A DNA stretch of 64,000 nt from Desulfomicrobium apsheronum (lineage in GTDB: Bacteria; Desulfobacterota; Desulfovibrionia; Desulfovibrionales; Desulfomicrobiaceae). The stretch covers positions 62,001 through 126,000 of the forward strand of contig NZ_FORX01000004.1 of the NCBI RefSeq assembly GCF_900114115.1, in the 5' to 3' direction. Position 1 is the stretch's first letter. Each line of letters begins with the position of its first letter. The notes beneath the pieces are model-generated. The model ran no database searches and was not told the DNA's origin. It saw only the letters and a program-made list of their open reading frames with translations. A program made the translations under genes and the position numbers. Positions 27,097 to 35,936 of the stretch are shown in pieces.

Positions 27097-28768
27097 GGCA
27101 TTCACCTCCGAGCATGATTCTGTTGGCGGCCCCGGGAGGGACCATGGGCCAGACTTTCTCGTCCCGGTCCACCGGGACATGGATCAGGGTCGGGCCCCTA
27201 TGGGCCAGGGCCTCGCTCAGCACGGCATCGGGATCGGCGGCTCCGGCCAGGTCCCAGGTCTTCCATCTGAAACCAGTGGCAATGAGCGAAAAATCGACGC
27301 TCACGTCGTAAATGGATGAAAAATAATTGGCCTTGAAAAAAAGCTCCTGCTGCTGGTGCACAAGGCCAAGGCAGGCGTTGTTCATGAGGATGACGGTCAC
27401 GTCCACGCCCTGTTCGGCGGCCGTGGCCATCTCCTGGATGTTCATGAGCAGGCTGCCGTCGCCGCTGAAGCAGACGACCTTGCGCTCGGGAGCGGCCAGG
27501 GCCGCACCAATGGCTGTGGGCAGGCCAAAACCCATGGTGCCGAGCCCGCCCGACGTCAGCCAACCGGTCCCCGGCATGAAAGGATAGCTCTGGGCCGTCC
27601 ACATCTGATGCTTGCCCACGTCCGTGACCACGATGGCGTTTTCTCCGGCCAGTTCCCCGACCCGGCGGATCAGTTCCTGCGGGGTGTCGTGCCCGCCCTG
27701 CTCCGGGACCTGGGAGGGAAAGGCCAGCTTCAGGGCCTCGATGTACCCGATCCATTCCTGGCGCTCGGCCGGTGCGATCCTGGGCAAGAGAGCGCCGACG
27801 ACTTCGCGCACGTCGCCAAGGATCGCCACGGAGGCGGCCCTGAGCTTGTCCAGTTCGCTGTGGTCTATGTCGATGTGAATGACCTTGGCCTGAGGACAGA
27901 ACTCCTGCACCTTGCCCGTGGCCCGGTCGTCGAAGCGCACCCCGGCGGCCAGGATCAGATCGCAGGCTTCAAGCGCCATGTTGGTGTGGCGCTGGGCATG
28001 CATGCCGAGCATGCCCATGTTCAGCGGGTGGTCATGGGGCACGGCGGTCAGTCCCATGAGCGTCGACGTCACGGGCATGGAGGCCCGTTCGGCGAGGGTC
28101 AGCATCTCCTGACCCGCGCCCGAGGCGACCACCCCTCCGCCGAGCCACAGAATGGGTCTACGGGCGGAATTGAGCATCTCCACGGCCGTTTCCAGATCCC
28201 CGTCGAAACAGGTCGGAACGGGTTCGCGTTCGCCGATCTCGGGCCAGTGCGCAAAATCGGCCATCTCCAGCTGGACGTCGCGCGGGATGTCGATCAGCAC
28301 CGGTCCGGGACGGCCGCTGGTGGCGATGGCGAAAGCCTCGGGGATGATGTGCAGCAGGTCCCGGGCCTCGCGCACCAGAAAATTGTGTTTGGTGATGGGA
28401 ATGCTCATCCCGTAGGTGTCCACCTCCTGGAAGGCGTCGGTGCCGATCATGGCTCGGGGGACCTGGCCGGTGATGCAGATGACGGGGATCGAATCGAGTT
28501 TGGCGTCGGCGATGGCGGTCAGGATGTTGGTCGCGCCGGGCCCGGAGGTGGCGAAACAGACTGCGGGCAAGCCGGTGACCCTGGCCATGCCCTGGGCCAG
28601 AAAACCCGCGCCCTGCTCGTGCCGGGTCAGGACGTGACGGATGCGTGTGCTGCGGGAAAGTGCGTCGTAGAGGGGGAGGTTTGCGCCGCCGGGGATGCCC
28701 GCGATGGTGCGGATGCCCTGACGTTCAAGAAGGCTGATGGTCAGCTGCGCGCCGGTCATGGAAAACAT
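27089..28768 (-). CDS. ilvB: Acetolactate synthase large (catalytic) subunit
   Basis: A 559-residue thiamine-diphosphate enzyme joining two pyruvates, or pyruvate and 2-ketobutyrate, in branched-chain amino acid synthesis. The N-terminal pyrimidine-binding domain includes [14 protein letters not shown] and the catalytic Glu in [14 protein letters not shown]; the central FAD domain includes [12 protein letters not shown]; the TPP/Mg motif is [15 protein letters not shown] with NN 27 residues on. AGGAG lies 6-7 bases before ATG 28768. It is preceded by a leader peptide and attenuator. Confidence 0.97.
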   Translation of the reverse strand: MFSMTGAQLTISLLERQGIRTIAGIPGGANLPLYDALSRSTRIRHVLTRHEQGAGFLAQGMARVTGLPAVCFATSGPGATNILTAIADAKLDSIPVICITGQVPRAMIGTDAFQEVDTYGMSIPITKHNFLVREARDLLHIIPEAFAIATSGRPGPVLIDIPRDVQLEMADFAHWPEIGEREPVPTCFDGDLETAVEMLNSARRPILWLGGGVVASGAGQEMLTLAERASMPVTSTLMGLTAVPHDHPLNMGMLGMHAQRHTNMALEACDLILAAGVRFDDRATGKVQEFCPQAKVIHIDIDHSELDKLRAASVAILGDVREVVGALLPRIAPAERQEWIGYIEALKLAFPSQVPEQGGHDTPQELIRRVGELAGENAIVVTDVGKHQMWTAQSYPFMPGTGWLTSGGLGTMGFGLPTAIGAALAAPERKVVCFSGDGSLLMNIQEMATAAEQGVDVTVILMNNACLGLVHQQQELFFKANYFSSIYDVSVDFSLIATGFRWKTWDLAGAADPDAVLSEALAHRGPTLIHVPVDRDEKVWPMVPPGAANRIMLGGECHA

Positions 28769-28818
28769 CGTGCACTCCTTTTTTCAGCTCGTCTGTAGAC
28801 CGGCGGAGGGTGAGCTGA

Positions 28819-28856
28819 AAAAGGAAAACCCCCGCCGGCGCCTGCGCTGGCGGGGG
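28819..28856 (-). terminator. ilvBN attenuator
   Basis: A GC-rich hairpin with CCCCCGCC (28829-28836) pairing with GGCGGGGG (28849-28856), extended by GCG/CGC, is followed on the minus strand by TTTTCCTTTTT. It lies 21 bases past the stop of the valine-rich leader peptide and 50 bases before ilvB, the classical attenuation layout. Confidence 0.88.
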
Positions 28857-28876
28857 AAGAATTCGTCCGTATCCCG

Positions 28877-28960
28877 TTACAGCGTCAGGGCGTCCATAAC
28901 GACGCATACTACTACGACTACTACTAGGCTTACGGAGACGTCGGTAGTGATGCGGTTCAT
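28877..28960 (-). CDS. ilvBN leader peptide (valine attenuation)
   Basis: A 27-residue peptide, MNRITTDVSVSL, then six consecutive Val, Cys, Val-Val, and MDALTL. AAGGAAGAG lies 5-6 bases before its ATG. Nine of its residues are Val... counting those in DVSV the total is ten. Ribosome stalling when charged tRNA-Val is scarce would prevent the downstream hairpin from terminating, as in E. coli ilvB. There are two Leu codons and one Ile codon, so valine is the main signal. Confidence 0.92.
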   Translation of the reverse strand: MNRITTDVSVSLVVVVVVCVVMDALTL

Positions 28961-29003
28961 GGGGCTCTTCCTTGGGATTTGGATAATCGAGTATCGAAAG
29001 AGA

Positions 29004-29032
29004 TTTTTAGGCTGTTCAAAAAAAACTGTCAA
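29004..29032 (-). promoter_or_regulatory. ilvBN promoter
   Basis: On the minus strand TTGACA (29032-29027) and TAAAAA (29009-29004) are separated by exactly 17 bases, about 45 bases before the leader peptide ATG. Confidence 0.75.
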
Positions 29033-29205
29033 GCAGGCGCTTGACCCCGGGGACTCCGGCAGGACAGAAAAAGCTTGCCCGGCCACGCCGGTCCATGACA
29101 CTCGAAAACAATGCCGGACCTTGATTCAGAAACGGTTTGCGGGCATGGTGCTCTTGCGGCCGACAGATTTATCGTATCGAACTTCAACCACTCACAGGAG
29201 GGCTC

Positions 29206-29757
29206 ATGCCCACATCGGAATACACGCTTTTCAGCGGCGGCGCCCAGGGTACTGAAACGGAATTTGGCCGTCTGGCCGAACAATACGGCATTCAGGAAGT
29301 GACCTACACCTTTGAAGGCCATAAGATCGAGCGGACCCGAGGGCTGCGCGTGCTGACCCCCGAAGAGTTGATGCGCAAGGATGTGAGCCTGAGCTATGTC
29401 TCGAAGCTCCTGAACCGGACTTTCACCAACGCCCCCATGATGCGCAGTATCCTGCAGACCGTCATGTACCAGATCGAGTCCGGCTACGAGATCTTCGTGG
29501 TCGGAAGCATCATGGAAGACGGCACGGTCAAGGGCGGAACGGGCTGGGGCACGGAGTTCGCCAAGATCTGCAACAAGCCGCTCTACTGCTTCGGCCAGGT
29601 CCGCAATTCCTGGCACAAATGGACCGGTGAGATCTGGGAACGCTGCGAAACCCCGACCATCACCAGCCACCATTTCTGCGGCACGGGCACCCGCTTCCTG
29701 GAAGACAACGGCCGCCAGGCCATCGCCGACCTCTTCGCAAAATCTTTCGCGAAATAG
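29206..29757 (+). CDS. SLOG/Rossmann-like predicted nucleotide-binding protein
   Basis: A 183-residue protein starting at ATG 29206 (AGGAGGG 5 bases before). The opening YTLFSGGAQGTETEFGRLAEQ resembles the glycine-rich nucleotide site of the SLOG superfamily, and GYEIFVVGSIMEDGTVKGGTGWG (given in part) looks like a second ligand loop. Function is unknown; related proteins bind nucleotides or modified NAD. Its last ten codons are part of a 148-base tandem duplication. The superfamily call is tentative. Confidence 0.7.
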   Translation: MPTSEYTLFSGGAQGTETEFGRLAEQYGIQEVTYTFEGHKIERTRGLRVLTPEELMRKDVSLSYVSKLLNRTFTNAPMMRSILQTVMYQIESGYEIFVVGSIMEDGTVKGGTGWGTEFAKICNKPLYCFGQVRNSWHKWTGEIWERCETPTITSHHFCGTGTRFLEDNGRQAIADLFAKSFAK

Positions 29758-29785
29758 CTCGGCTGCGCAGTGGCGCAGCCTGCCT

Positions 29786-29833
29786 TTTTCATAGGTCCTA
29801 TAGGTCCCATAAGACCCATAGGACCTATTTTTT
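29786..29833. terminator. Bidirectional terminator, first copy
   Basis: ATAGGTCCTAT (29791-29801) pairs with ATAGGACCTAT (29818-29828), with an inner GGTC/GACC after one mismatch and a short loop. TTTTT-type runs flank both sides, so it can stop transcription from either strand. Confidence 0.9.
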
Positions 29834-29933
29834 CAGCTGCCCAATCGCAGCTTTCGCCACCGCCAAACCATCACCGACCTCTTCGCAAAATCTTTCGCGA
29901 AATAGCTCGGCAGCGCAGTGGCGCAGCCTGCCT

Positions 29934-29981
29934 TTTTCATAGGTCCTATAGGTCCCATAAGACCCATAGGACCTATTTTTT
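29934..29981. terminator. Bidirectional terminator, second copy
   Basis: This is the same hairpin as at 29786-29833, shifted by 148 bases. It lies right at the stop codon of the FAD dehydrogenase gene. Confidence 0.9.
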
Positions 29982-31514
29982 CAGCTGCCCAATCGCAGCT
30001 TTCGCCACCGCCAAACCATCCATGGCCGCCGAAACAATACCTCCCGCATACCCGGCCCCTTCGCCACACGGAAAAAGACCGCGCACCTGCGGATGCATGA
30101 GCGTCTCGCGATCGCGCGGGATGCGCACCGGCGAGCTGGTTCGCGACTCCACGGCCAGAAGCGTCGCTTCGGCGCTGTCGAAGCCCTTGTGCTTCCCGCC
30201 CAGAATGGTCAGCCCCTCCTGCAGAGCCCTGGTCACGAAACCGGGCAGCAGCTCGTGCAGCGGCGCACCGTAGATGCCCGGAATGTACGATGTCGCGCCC
30301 AGATTCTCCGACACCCTGCCCTGCAGAAAATCATCGGCCCGCTGGGCCGGAGCGCGCTGGGTCCGCCCGTCTCCGGCGCGGAACATGGTCTGCTCGACCT
30401 CGGCCTGAAAGCGCAGCAGCGCCAGCGGATCGTCGCCCGGCACGTCGGAAGGACGGATCTCGGCCACCAGCCCCGCGTTGGCGAAGGGAGCCTTGCGGCT
30501 GGCCAGGCTCATGCCGTTCAGGACCAGCTCCCCCGGAGCCGTGGATGCCGGGACCACAAACCCGCCAGGACACATGCAGAACGAAAAGACGCCCCGCTCG
30601 CCCGTCTGGCAGGACAGGCGGTAGCTGGCCGCAGGCAGAGCCGAATGGCGCGGGCTGTGATGGTAGAACATCCGGTCGACAAGTTCCTGCGGATGTTCAA
30701 TGCGCACGCCAAGGGCGAAGGGCTTGGCCTCGATGAGCACCCCTCGTTTGAGCAGAAGGTCATAGATGTCGCGGGCCGAATGCCCGGTGGCCAGGATCAC
30801 CGCGTCGCCCTCCACCGTCTCTCCCCCAGCCAGGCGCACACCGCGAACCTCCCCGGAATCAAGGACCAGATCGGTCACATGCGCCTCGAAATGAATCTCT
30901 CCGCCAGCGGCGATGATGACGTCGCGCATGTTGCGCACCAGCTTCGGCAGCACGTTGGACCCAAGATGCGGATGCGCGTCCACGCCGATGTCCGGGGATG
31001 CACCGTGGGCCACGAAAAGATCGAGAATGCGGTCCACATCGCCACGCTTCTTGGACCGGGTGTAAAGCTTGCCGTCGGAATAGGTGCCCGCCCCGCCTTC
31101 GCCGAAGCAATAGTTGGAGTGCGGGTTGACCAGTCCTTCGGAGTAGATCTTCTTGACGTCCTTGAGCCGGGCGCGAACATCGCGGCCGCGCTCCAGCAAC
31201 ACGGGTTTTATGCCTGCCTCAAGCAGGGTCAGGGCCGCGAAATATCCGCCCGGACCGGCTCCGACCACGACCACCCGCTCCCCGCCCAAGGGCCTTGGCG
31301 TGAACACCGAGGGGGCCGTGTCGCTTCCGCCCACGGCGATGCGCAGCAGAAAACGGGGCATCTTGGCCCGCGCATCCACCGAGCGGCGCACCACGCGCAC
31401 CCTGACGCCGCCGTCGTCGTCCATTCCGGCCTTGGCCAGGGCCTGGGCCCGAATGTACGCCGCGTCATCGATATTGTCCGGCTCCACCAGCAGATCGACG
31501 TGAATTAATTCCAT
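29973..31514 (-). CDS. FAD-dependent dehydrogenase (COG2509 type)
   Basis: A 513-residue flavoprotein. An N-terminal accessory domain (1-75) precedes the dinucleotide-binding site VVVVGAGPGGYFAAL (about 81-95). Conserved segments SNYCFGEGGAGTYSDGKL and ILATGHSARDIY, and the C-terminal GEGAGYAGGIVSAAMDG, are typical of COG2509 uncharacterised dehydrogenases. The substrate is unknown. GGAG lies 6-8 bases before ATG 31514. It is convergent with the SLOG-like gene across the duplicated terminator. Confidence 0.88.
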   Translation of the reverse strand: MELIHVDLLVEPDNIDDAAYIRAQALAKAGMDDDGGVRVRVVRRSVDARAKMPRFLLRIAVGGSDTAPSVFTPRPLGGERVVVVGAGPGGYFAALTLLEAGIKPVLLERGRDVRARLKDVKKIYSEGLVNPHSNYCFGEGGAGTYSDGKLYTRSKKRGDVDRILDLFVAHGASPDIGVDAHPHLGSNVLPKLVRNMRDVIIAAGGEIHFEAHVTDLVLDSGEVRGVRLAGGETVEGDAVILATGHSARDIYDLLLKRGVLIEAKPFALGVRIEHPQELVDRMFYHHSPRHSALPAASYRLSCQTGERGVFSFCMCPGGFVVPASTAPGELVLNGMSLASRKAPFANAGLVAEIRPSDVPGDDPLALLRFQAEVEQTMFRAGDGRTQRAPAQRADDFLQGRVSENLGATSYIPGIYGAPLHELLPGFVTRALQEGLTILGGKHKGFDSAEATLLAVESRTSSPVRIPRDRETLMHPQVRGLFPCGEGAGYAGGIVSAAMDGLAVAKAAIGQLKK

Positions 31515-31539
31515 GAGGTGTCTCCGTATTGAAATATTT

Positions 31540-32205
31540 TTAAAACCATTCTTCGCGGCTGGCCAAAGCCTGTATCAGCGAAGGATAAATTCGGGCCGCG
31601 CCCTCGCGCACGTCGGGCTCCGGCGTGGCCAGATCGGGGATCATCATGGCGCGCGCCCCGGAGGCGATGGCCGCGCGCATGCCGGGGTTGGAATCCTCAA
31701 AGATGACGCAGTCCCTTGGCTGCACCTTGAGAGCGGCGCAGGTGCGCAGATAGATGTCTGGATCCGGCTTGGACCGCTCGATCTGCTCGATGGTCATTAT
31801 CGACGCAAATCGGAACAGCGCAGGCCAGGCCTCGCGATTGCGCTCGACCATCTCGCGCCTGGAGGATGTAGCCAGGGCCAGCGGCACTCCCTGTCCGTCA
31901 AGCCAGGTCACAAGTTCGAGTGCTCCGGGCATGGGCGGAATGGCGCATGCCCGGCGTTCCTCTTCGCGCACCGCTTTCCAGTTTGCCCGAAATTCCGCCA
32001 ACGGAAAATCTTTAAACCAATGCGTGAGCTTTTGTTCGCAAAGAACATTGGGAACCCCTACCAGATGGGCATAGAGGCTGTCATTCAAGTCGAATCCCAA
32101 ACGGGCCGACTCGCGCTGCCAGATCCGCTTCAGGGTGGCCTCGGTATCCAGAAGCAGCCCGTCCATGTCAAAAAAGACGGCCGCTGGTCGTTGCGCTTTC
32201 TTCAT
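31540..32205 (-). CDS. HAD-family phosphatase/phosphomutase
   Basis: A 221-residue HAD hydrolase of the beta-phosphoglucomutase/phosphatase group. Motif I is FFDMDGLLLDTE (nucleophile Asp about 13), motif II is LATSSRREM, motif III Lys is in RSKPDPDIY, and motif IV is IFEDSNPGMRAA. A helical cap lies between motifs I and II. The start ATG 32205 is preferred over an upstream TTG. It lies 25 bases upstream of the FAD dehydrogenase gene and is likely co-transcribed. The substrate is a small phosphorylated metabolite, not identified. Confidence 0.88.
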   Translation of the reverse strand: MKKAQRPAAVFFDMDGLLLDTEATLKRIWQRESARLGFDLNDSLYAHLVGVPNVLCEQKLTHWFKDFPLAEFRANWKAVREEERRACAIPPMPGALELVTWLDGQGVPLALATSSRREMVERNREAWPALFRFASIMTIEQIERSKPDPDIYLRTCAALKVQPRDCVIFEDSNPGMRAAIASGARAMMIPDLATPEPDVREGAARIYPSLIQALASREEWF

Positions 32206-32415
32206 CGCGTTGGAGCTAAGCGCGAACCGAGGAAGTGGCAAGGGGAATTGCGTCGCCGCTGGCGGATCGTCTTTACAGGCGGATTTGCCGGGGATACTCG
32301 TTGTGCATGTTCGCGGTCAAAACCGCCCAGACCGCTCGGAGCATGCAGGAAAAATGATCGGGGGCCATCGCTTGCCTGATTGTTGAAAAATTCAAAATTC
32401 ACAGGCCGTTCAAAA

Positions 32416-32727
32416 ATGATCACCTACAAGGAACTCATCGCGGCAAAAGCCGTGCTGGAATTGCCCGATCGCGTCTCATTGCGGGAAATCAGGGCCTCCT
32501 ACATAAACCTGCTCAAGCGCTGGCATCCCGACACGTGCGCAGAGGACGGAGAAAAATGCAGCGAAATGACGCAAAGAATCGTGTCAGCCTACAGGATGGT
32601 CCTCGCCTACTGCGAAGCCTACGAATATTCCTTCGAAGATCAGGAACTCAGACGCCATCTCTCCAATGAGGAATGGTGGCTGGAAAAATTCGGCGAAGAC
32701 CCGTTGTGGTCAAAAAATCAAAAATGA
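32416..32727 (+). CDS. Small J-domain protein
   Basis: A 103-residue protein made almost entirely of a J domain: helix II (SLREIRASYINLLKRW), HPD at residues 37-39, and helix III (CSEMTQRIVSAYRMVLAYC). It should stimulate the ATPase of a DnaK-type chaperone but lacks Gly-rich and zinc regions, so it is a class C partner of unknown client. It ends with YEYSFEDQELRRHL and WWLEKFGEDP. Confidence 0.85.
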   Translation: MITYKELIAAKAVLELPDRVSLREIRASYINLLKRWHPDTCAEDGEKCSEMTQRIVSAYRMVLAYCEAYEYSFEDQELRRHLSNEEWWLEKFGEDPLWSKNQK

Positions 32728-32886
32728 CAGCATGTTAATCCGTCTCATACCACCAAACCCCTCCCTTCCAGGCCTCCAATCTCCGCCTCGCCCCAATCCA
32801 CCCCACCTGGCTCCTGAAGCCGCCTTGATCCTCCCTGCCCGTTAAGCTAGAGTCTTAAAATTCCATCGAAAACAGCGAGTGCAGCA

Positions 32887-34587
32887 ATGAAATTTCTCGT
32901 CTCTCAAATGGCGGCCCTGGTCAAAAGTGGCCAACAGAAGGCCAATACACGGCTGATGGTCCGTTTTCTGTTCATCCTGTTCAGCTTCTTTGCCGCCTTC
33001 ACCGTCCTGTTCCACTTCCTGATGGCCTACGAAGGTCAGACGCATTCCTGGATCACCGGCCTGTACTGGACACTCACGGTCATGAGCACCCTTGGCTTCG
33101 GCGACATCACCTTCACCTCCGATCTGGGACGTTTCTTTTCCATCTGCGTGATGCTGAGCGGCGTCGTGTTCATGCTCATCGTGCTGCCCTTCACCTTCAT
33201 CCAGTTTTTCTACGCACCCTGGCTTGAGGAACAGAACAAGGCCAGGGCTCCGCGCAAGGTCCCGGAAACCATGTCGAACCATGTCATCCTGACCTTTTGC
33301 GACGCGGTCACCCTGACCCTGGTGGAAAAGCTCAACCAGTACGGCATCCAGAGCGTGATCCTGGTCCAGGGTCTGCAAGAGGCCCTGAACCTGCACGAGA
33401 CGGGCCTGAACGTGGTCCTCGGAGAGCTTGACGACCCGGAAACCTATCTGCGGCTGCGGGTGCGCGAAGCGGCCATGGTCGTGGTCATGAACGAGGATGT
33501 GGCCAGCACCAACATCATCTTCACCATCCGCGAGGTCGCGGACAAGACCCCCGTCATCACCAATGCCGACCAGGAGGACTCCGTCGACATCCTGGATCTC
33601 GCGGGCAGCACGCACACCTACCAGTTCACCAAGATGCTGGGACAGGTCCTGGCGCGGCGGGTCATGGGGGTCAGCATGAAGGCCAATGTCATCGGCAACT
33701 TCGCCGAACTGCTCATCGCCGAGGCGCCCGCCATGAACTCTCCTCTCCAGGGGCGAACACTGGCCGAGAGCAGGCTACGCGAACTGACCGGCGTGAACGT
33801 GGTCGGCATCTGGGAACAGGGCCGCTTTCAGCTGCCCGATCCCATGACCGCGATCGGCGCGTCCACGGTGCTGGTCCTGGCGGGTTCCGAGGCGCAGCTC
33901 GACACTTATGACTCGCTCATGGGCGCGACAATGCTCAGCAAGGAACACAGCGGGCCGGTGGTGGTTCTGGGCGGGGGCAGGGTCGGCATGTCCGTGGCCA
34001 AGACCTTGAACGAAAGGGGCGTGGACTACCGCGTGGTGGAAAAAAAGACGCTCAGGAACACGGAGGATTCGAGAATCATCCAGGGCAGCGCGGCCGATCT
34101 GGACATTCTCATCCTGGCCGGAATCAACGAGACGCCGTCCATCATCATCACCACCCACGACGATGACCTGAACATCTTCCTGACCATCTACTGCCGCCGT
34201 CTGCGGCCCGACGTACAGATCATCAGCCGGGCCAGCCTGGACCGCAACATCAACACCCTGCACCGCGCAGGGGCCAATCTGGTCATGTCCTTTTCGTCCC
34301 TGTTCACGACCACGATCCTGAACCTGCTCAACCCCGACAAGCTGCTCATGCTCTCCGAAGGGCTGAACATCTTCCGCTCGGAGCCGAGCCCGGCCATCGT
34401 GGGCAAGCCCCTGCGCGAACAGAAGATCCGCCAGTCCACCGGGTGCAGCATCATCGCCATCAAGCGGGGCGAGGAAATGCTCTTGAACCCCGAGCCGGAC
34501 ACCATCGTGTCCAAGAATGACGAGCTCATCCTGATCGGGACGGCGCAGGCGGAGAAAAACTTCATCGAGCAGTACCCGGCCGCCTAA
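32887..34587 (+). CDS. Potassium channel with two RCK/TrkA domains
   Basis: A 566-residue protein with two membrane helices (about 24-48 and 80-110) flanking a pore loop with selectivity filter TLGFGD (69-73). Two cytoplasmic TrkA-N Rossmann domains follow (about 125-240 and 355-470; the second has VVVLGGGRVGMSVA), each with a TrkA-C segment. This is the MthK/GsuK-like two-RCK architecture. The first RCK lacks a GxGxxG loop (VILTFCDAVTL), so nucleotide probably binds only the second. Confidence 0.9.
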   Translation: MKFLVSQMAALVKSGQQKANTRLMVRFLFILFSFFAAFTVLFHFLMAYEGQTHSWITGLYWTLTVMSTLGFGDITFTSDLGRFFSICVMLSGVVFMLIVLPFTFIQFFYAPWLEEQNKARAPRKVPETMSNHVILTFCDAVTLTLVEKLNQYGIQSVILVQGLQEALNLHETGLNVVLGELDDPETYLRLRVREAAMVVVMNEDVASTNIIFTIREVADKTPVITNADQEDSVDILDLAGSTHTYQFTKMLGQVLARRVMGVSMKANVIGNFAELLIAEAPAMNSPLQGRTLAESRLRELTGVNVVGIWEQGRFQLPDPMTAIGASTVLVLAGSEAQLDTYDSLMGATMLSKEHSGPVVVLGGGRVGMSVAKTLNERGVDYRVVEKKTLRNTEDSRIIQGSAADLDILILAGINETPSIIITTHDDDLNIFLTIYCRRLRPDVQIISRASLDRNINTLHRAGANLVMSFSSLFTTTILNLLNPDKLLMLSEGLNIFRSEPSPAIVGKPLREQKIRQSTGCSIIAIKRGEEMLLNPEPDTIVSKNDELILIGTAQAEKNFIEQYPAA

Positions 34588-34637
34588 AAAACGGCCCAAG
34601 CGCGCTCACAAACCGGCGCACCTGGCTTTCTTCTTCA

Positions 34638-35810
34638 TCACTTCGCAGAGGAACCTTCGTCCATGGCTCGGCGCAGGATGCCCAGCAACTCGCCCTTGTC
34701 CAGCACGATCGGATTTCCGTGCATGCTCGATGCCCGCGAAGCCTTTTCGACCACCTCTTCCATGACCTCCTCGGTCAGTCCCAACGCCCCAAGTCCGCGA
34801 ATGCCAAGGTCGGAGCAAAGTGACCGCGCGAATTCCAGTCCGTCTTCGGCGCAGGCGGCCTCCATGCCGGTCAGCAGCCGTCCGACCTCGTCGTATCTGG
34901 CAAGTGCCGGGTGTTCCGGGGCCACGTGACGCAAAACGCGGATATTGGCCTCCATGACATGAGGCAGCAGGGCCGCGCAGATCTCGCCATGCGCCGCGCC
35001 GAGCATACCTCCCAGGGGAGCGGCGAATCCGTGCACGGCTCCGAGCTTGGCGTTGGCCAGGGCCATGCCCGAGAACAGGCTGGCCAGGGCCATGTCCGAA
35101 CGCGCGCGCAGGCTGGCCCCGTCCCGCACCGCGACGCGCAGCGAACGCGCCGCCCGCGTCAAACCGTCGCGACAGAGCGGATCGGTCAGAGGACTGGCCG
35201 CATGCGACACGAAGCACTCCATGAGCTGGGTCAGGGCGTCCATGCCGGAGGCGGCGGTCTGCGCGGAGGGCAGGGACACGGCCAGTTCGGGATCGACGAT
35301 GGCCAGGGCAGGGATCAGATTCGGCGCGCGCAGACTGGCCTTGACCCCGTGCGCAGGGGAAAGGAGCACGGCGTTGGCCGTGACCTCGGACCCGGTTCCG
35401 GCCGTGGTCGGCACCGCGACCATGGGCAGGGGCTCATGCTCAAGGGGCGTGCCGCGTCCGACCACCTCCAGGTAATCGAACAGGTCGCCCGTATTGGCGA
35501 CCAGGGCGGCCAAGGCCTTGCCCGCGTCGATGACGCTCCCGCCGCCGATGGCCACGACCACATCGCAACTGGCCTGCCGGGCGGCTTCGGCCTGCGCCGA
35601 AATGAATCCGGTTTCGGGCTCGCCGCCGACGGCCACGCAGAGCACGTCGTCCATAACGTCCTTCAGCTCCTCAAGCAGCCAGTCGCAGCGCTCGGGGCGG
35701 CTCCCGGTCACTAGCAGGCAGCGCCTGCCCAAGTGAGAAGCGTGCGTGGCCACGCCCGCCCTTGAACCAATGCCGAAAACCACGCGCGCGGTGGAAAAGG
35801 AATATATCAT
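34638..35810 (-). CDS. Iron-containing alcohol dehydrogenase
   Basis: A 390-residue group III (Fe-dependent) alcohol dehydrogenase. NAD(P) binding is at VVAIGGGSVIDAGKA. Metal ligands are expected in the ALTQLMECFVSHAASP region and in LGGMLGAAHGEICA, with the His of VHGFAAP. The start MIYSFSTARVVFG is typical. Members act on butanol, lactaldehyde, 1,3-propanediol and others, so the substrate is open. It lies alone, with its 3' end 50 bases from the convergent K+ channel gene. Confidence 0.92.
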   Translation of the reverse strand: MIYSFSTARVVFGIGSRAGVATHASHLGRRCLLVTGSRPERCDWLLEELKDVMDDVLCVAVGGEPETGFISAQAEAARQASCDVVVAIGGGSVIDAGKALAALVANTGDLFDYLEVVGRGTPLEHEPLPMVAVPTTAGTGSEVTANAVLLSPAHGVKASLRAPNLIPALAIVDPELAVSLPSAQTAASGMDALTQLMECFVSHAASPLTDPLCRDGLTRAARSLRVAVRDGASLRARSDMALASLFSGMALANAKLGAVHGFAAPLGGMLGAAHGEICAALLPHVMEANIRVLRHVAPEHPALARYDEVGRLLTGMEAACAEDGLEFARSLCSDLGIRGLGALGLTEEVMEEVVEKASRASSMHGNPIVLDKGELLGILRRAMDEGSSAK

Positions 35811-35883
35811 GTCGCCTCCAGAACTTCCCTTTTATGCCCTCGCGCAGCCGTCCACAAGCGGGAGCGTTCCGGCCGGTGCAAAA

Positions 35884-35915
35884 AAAAACCGCAATCTCTT
35901 GCGAGTGCGGTTTTT
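35884..35915 (-). terminator. Intrinsic terminator of cysK-cysE
   Basis: AAAACCGCA pairs with TGCGGTTTT (35885-35893 with 35906-35914), with A and T runs on either side, so it works on the minus strand for cysE. Confidence 0.9.
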
Positions 35916-35936
35916 AAAATGTGAAATCAGCCGGTT

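Larger units (their letters stand above)
29726..30021. repeat. 148-base tandem duplication spanning two convergent gene ends
   Basis: Bases 29726-29873 and 29874-30021 are near-identical (I see one internal mismatch, 29764 versus 29912, plus the final base). Each copy holds the end of the SLOG-like gene, a bidirectional terminator, and the end of the FAD dehydrogenase gene. Copies join at CCATC, which also flanks both sides, suggesting slippage or recombination at microhomology. The true ends of the two genes are the outer ones. Confidence 0.95.

Noticed and set aside
28889-28926. Run of TAC/GTA-like triplets that looks like a microsatellite
   Set aside because: On the minus strand it is the string of valine codons in the ilvBN leader peptide, so it is explained.
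29786-29981. Repeated palindromes first taken for a CRISPR-like or REP array
   Set aside because: They are two copies of one terminator inside a 148-base duplication that also carries gene ends.
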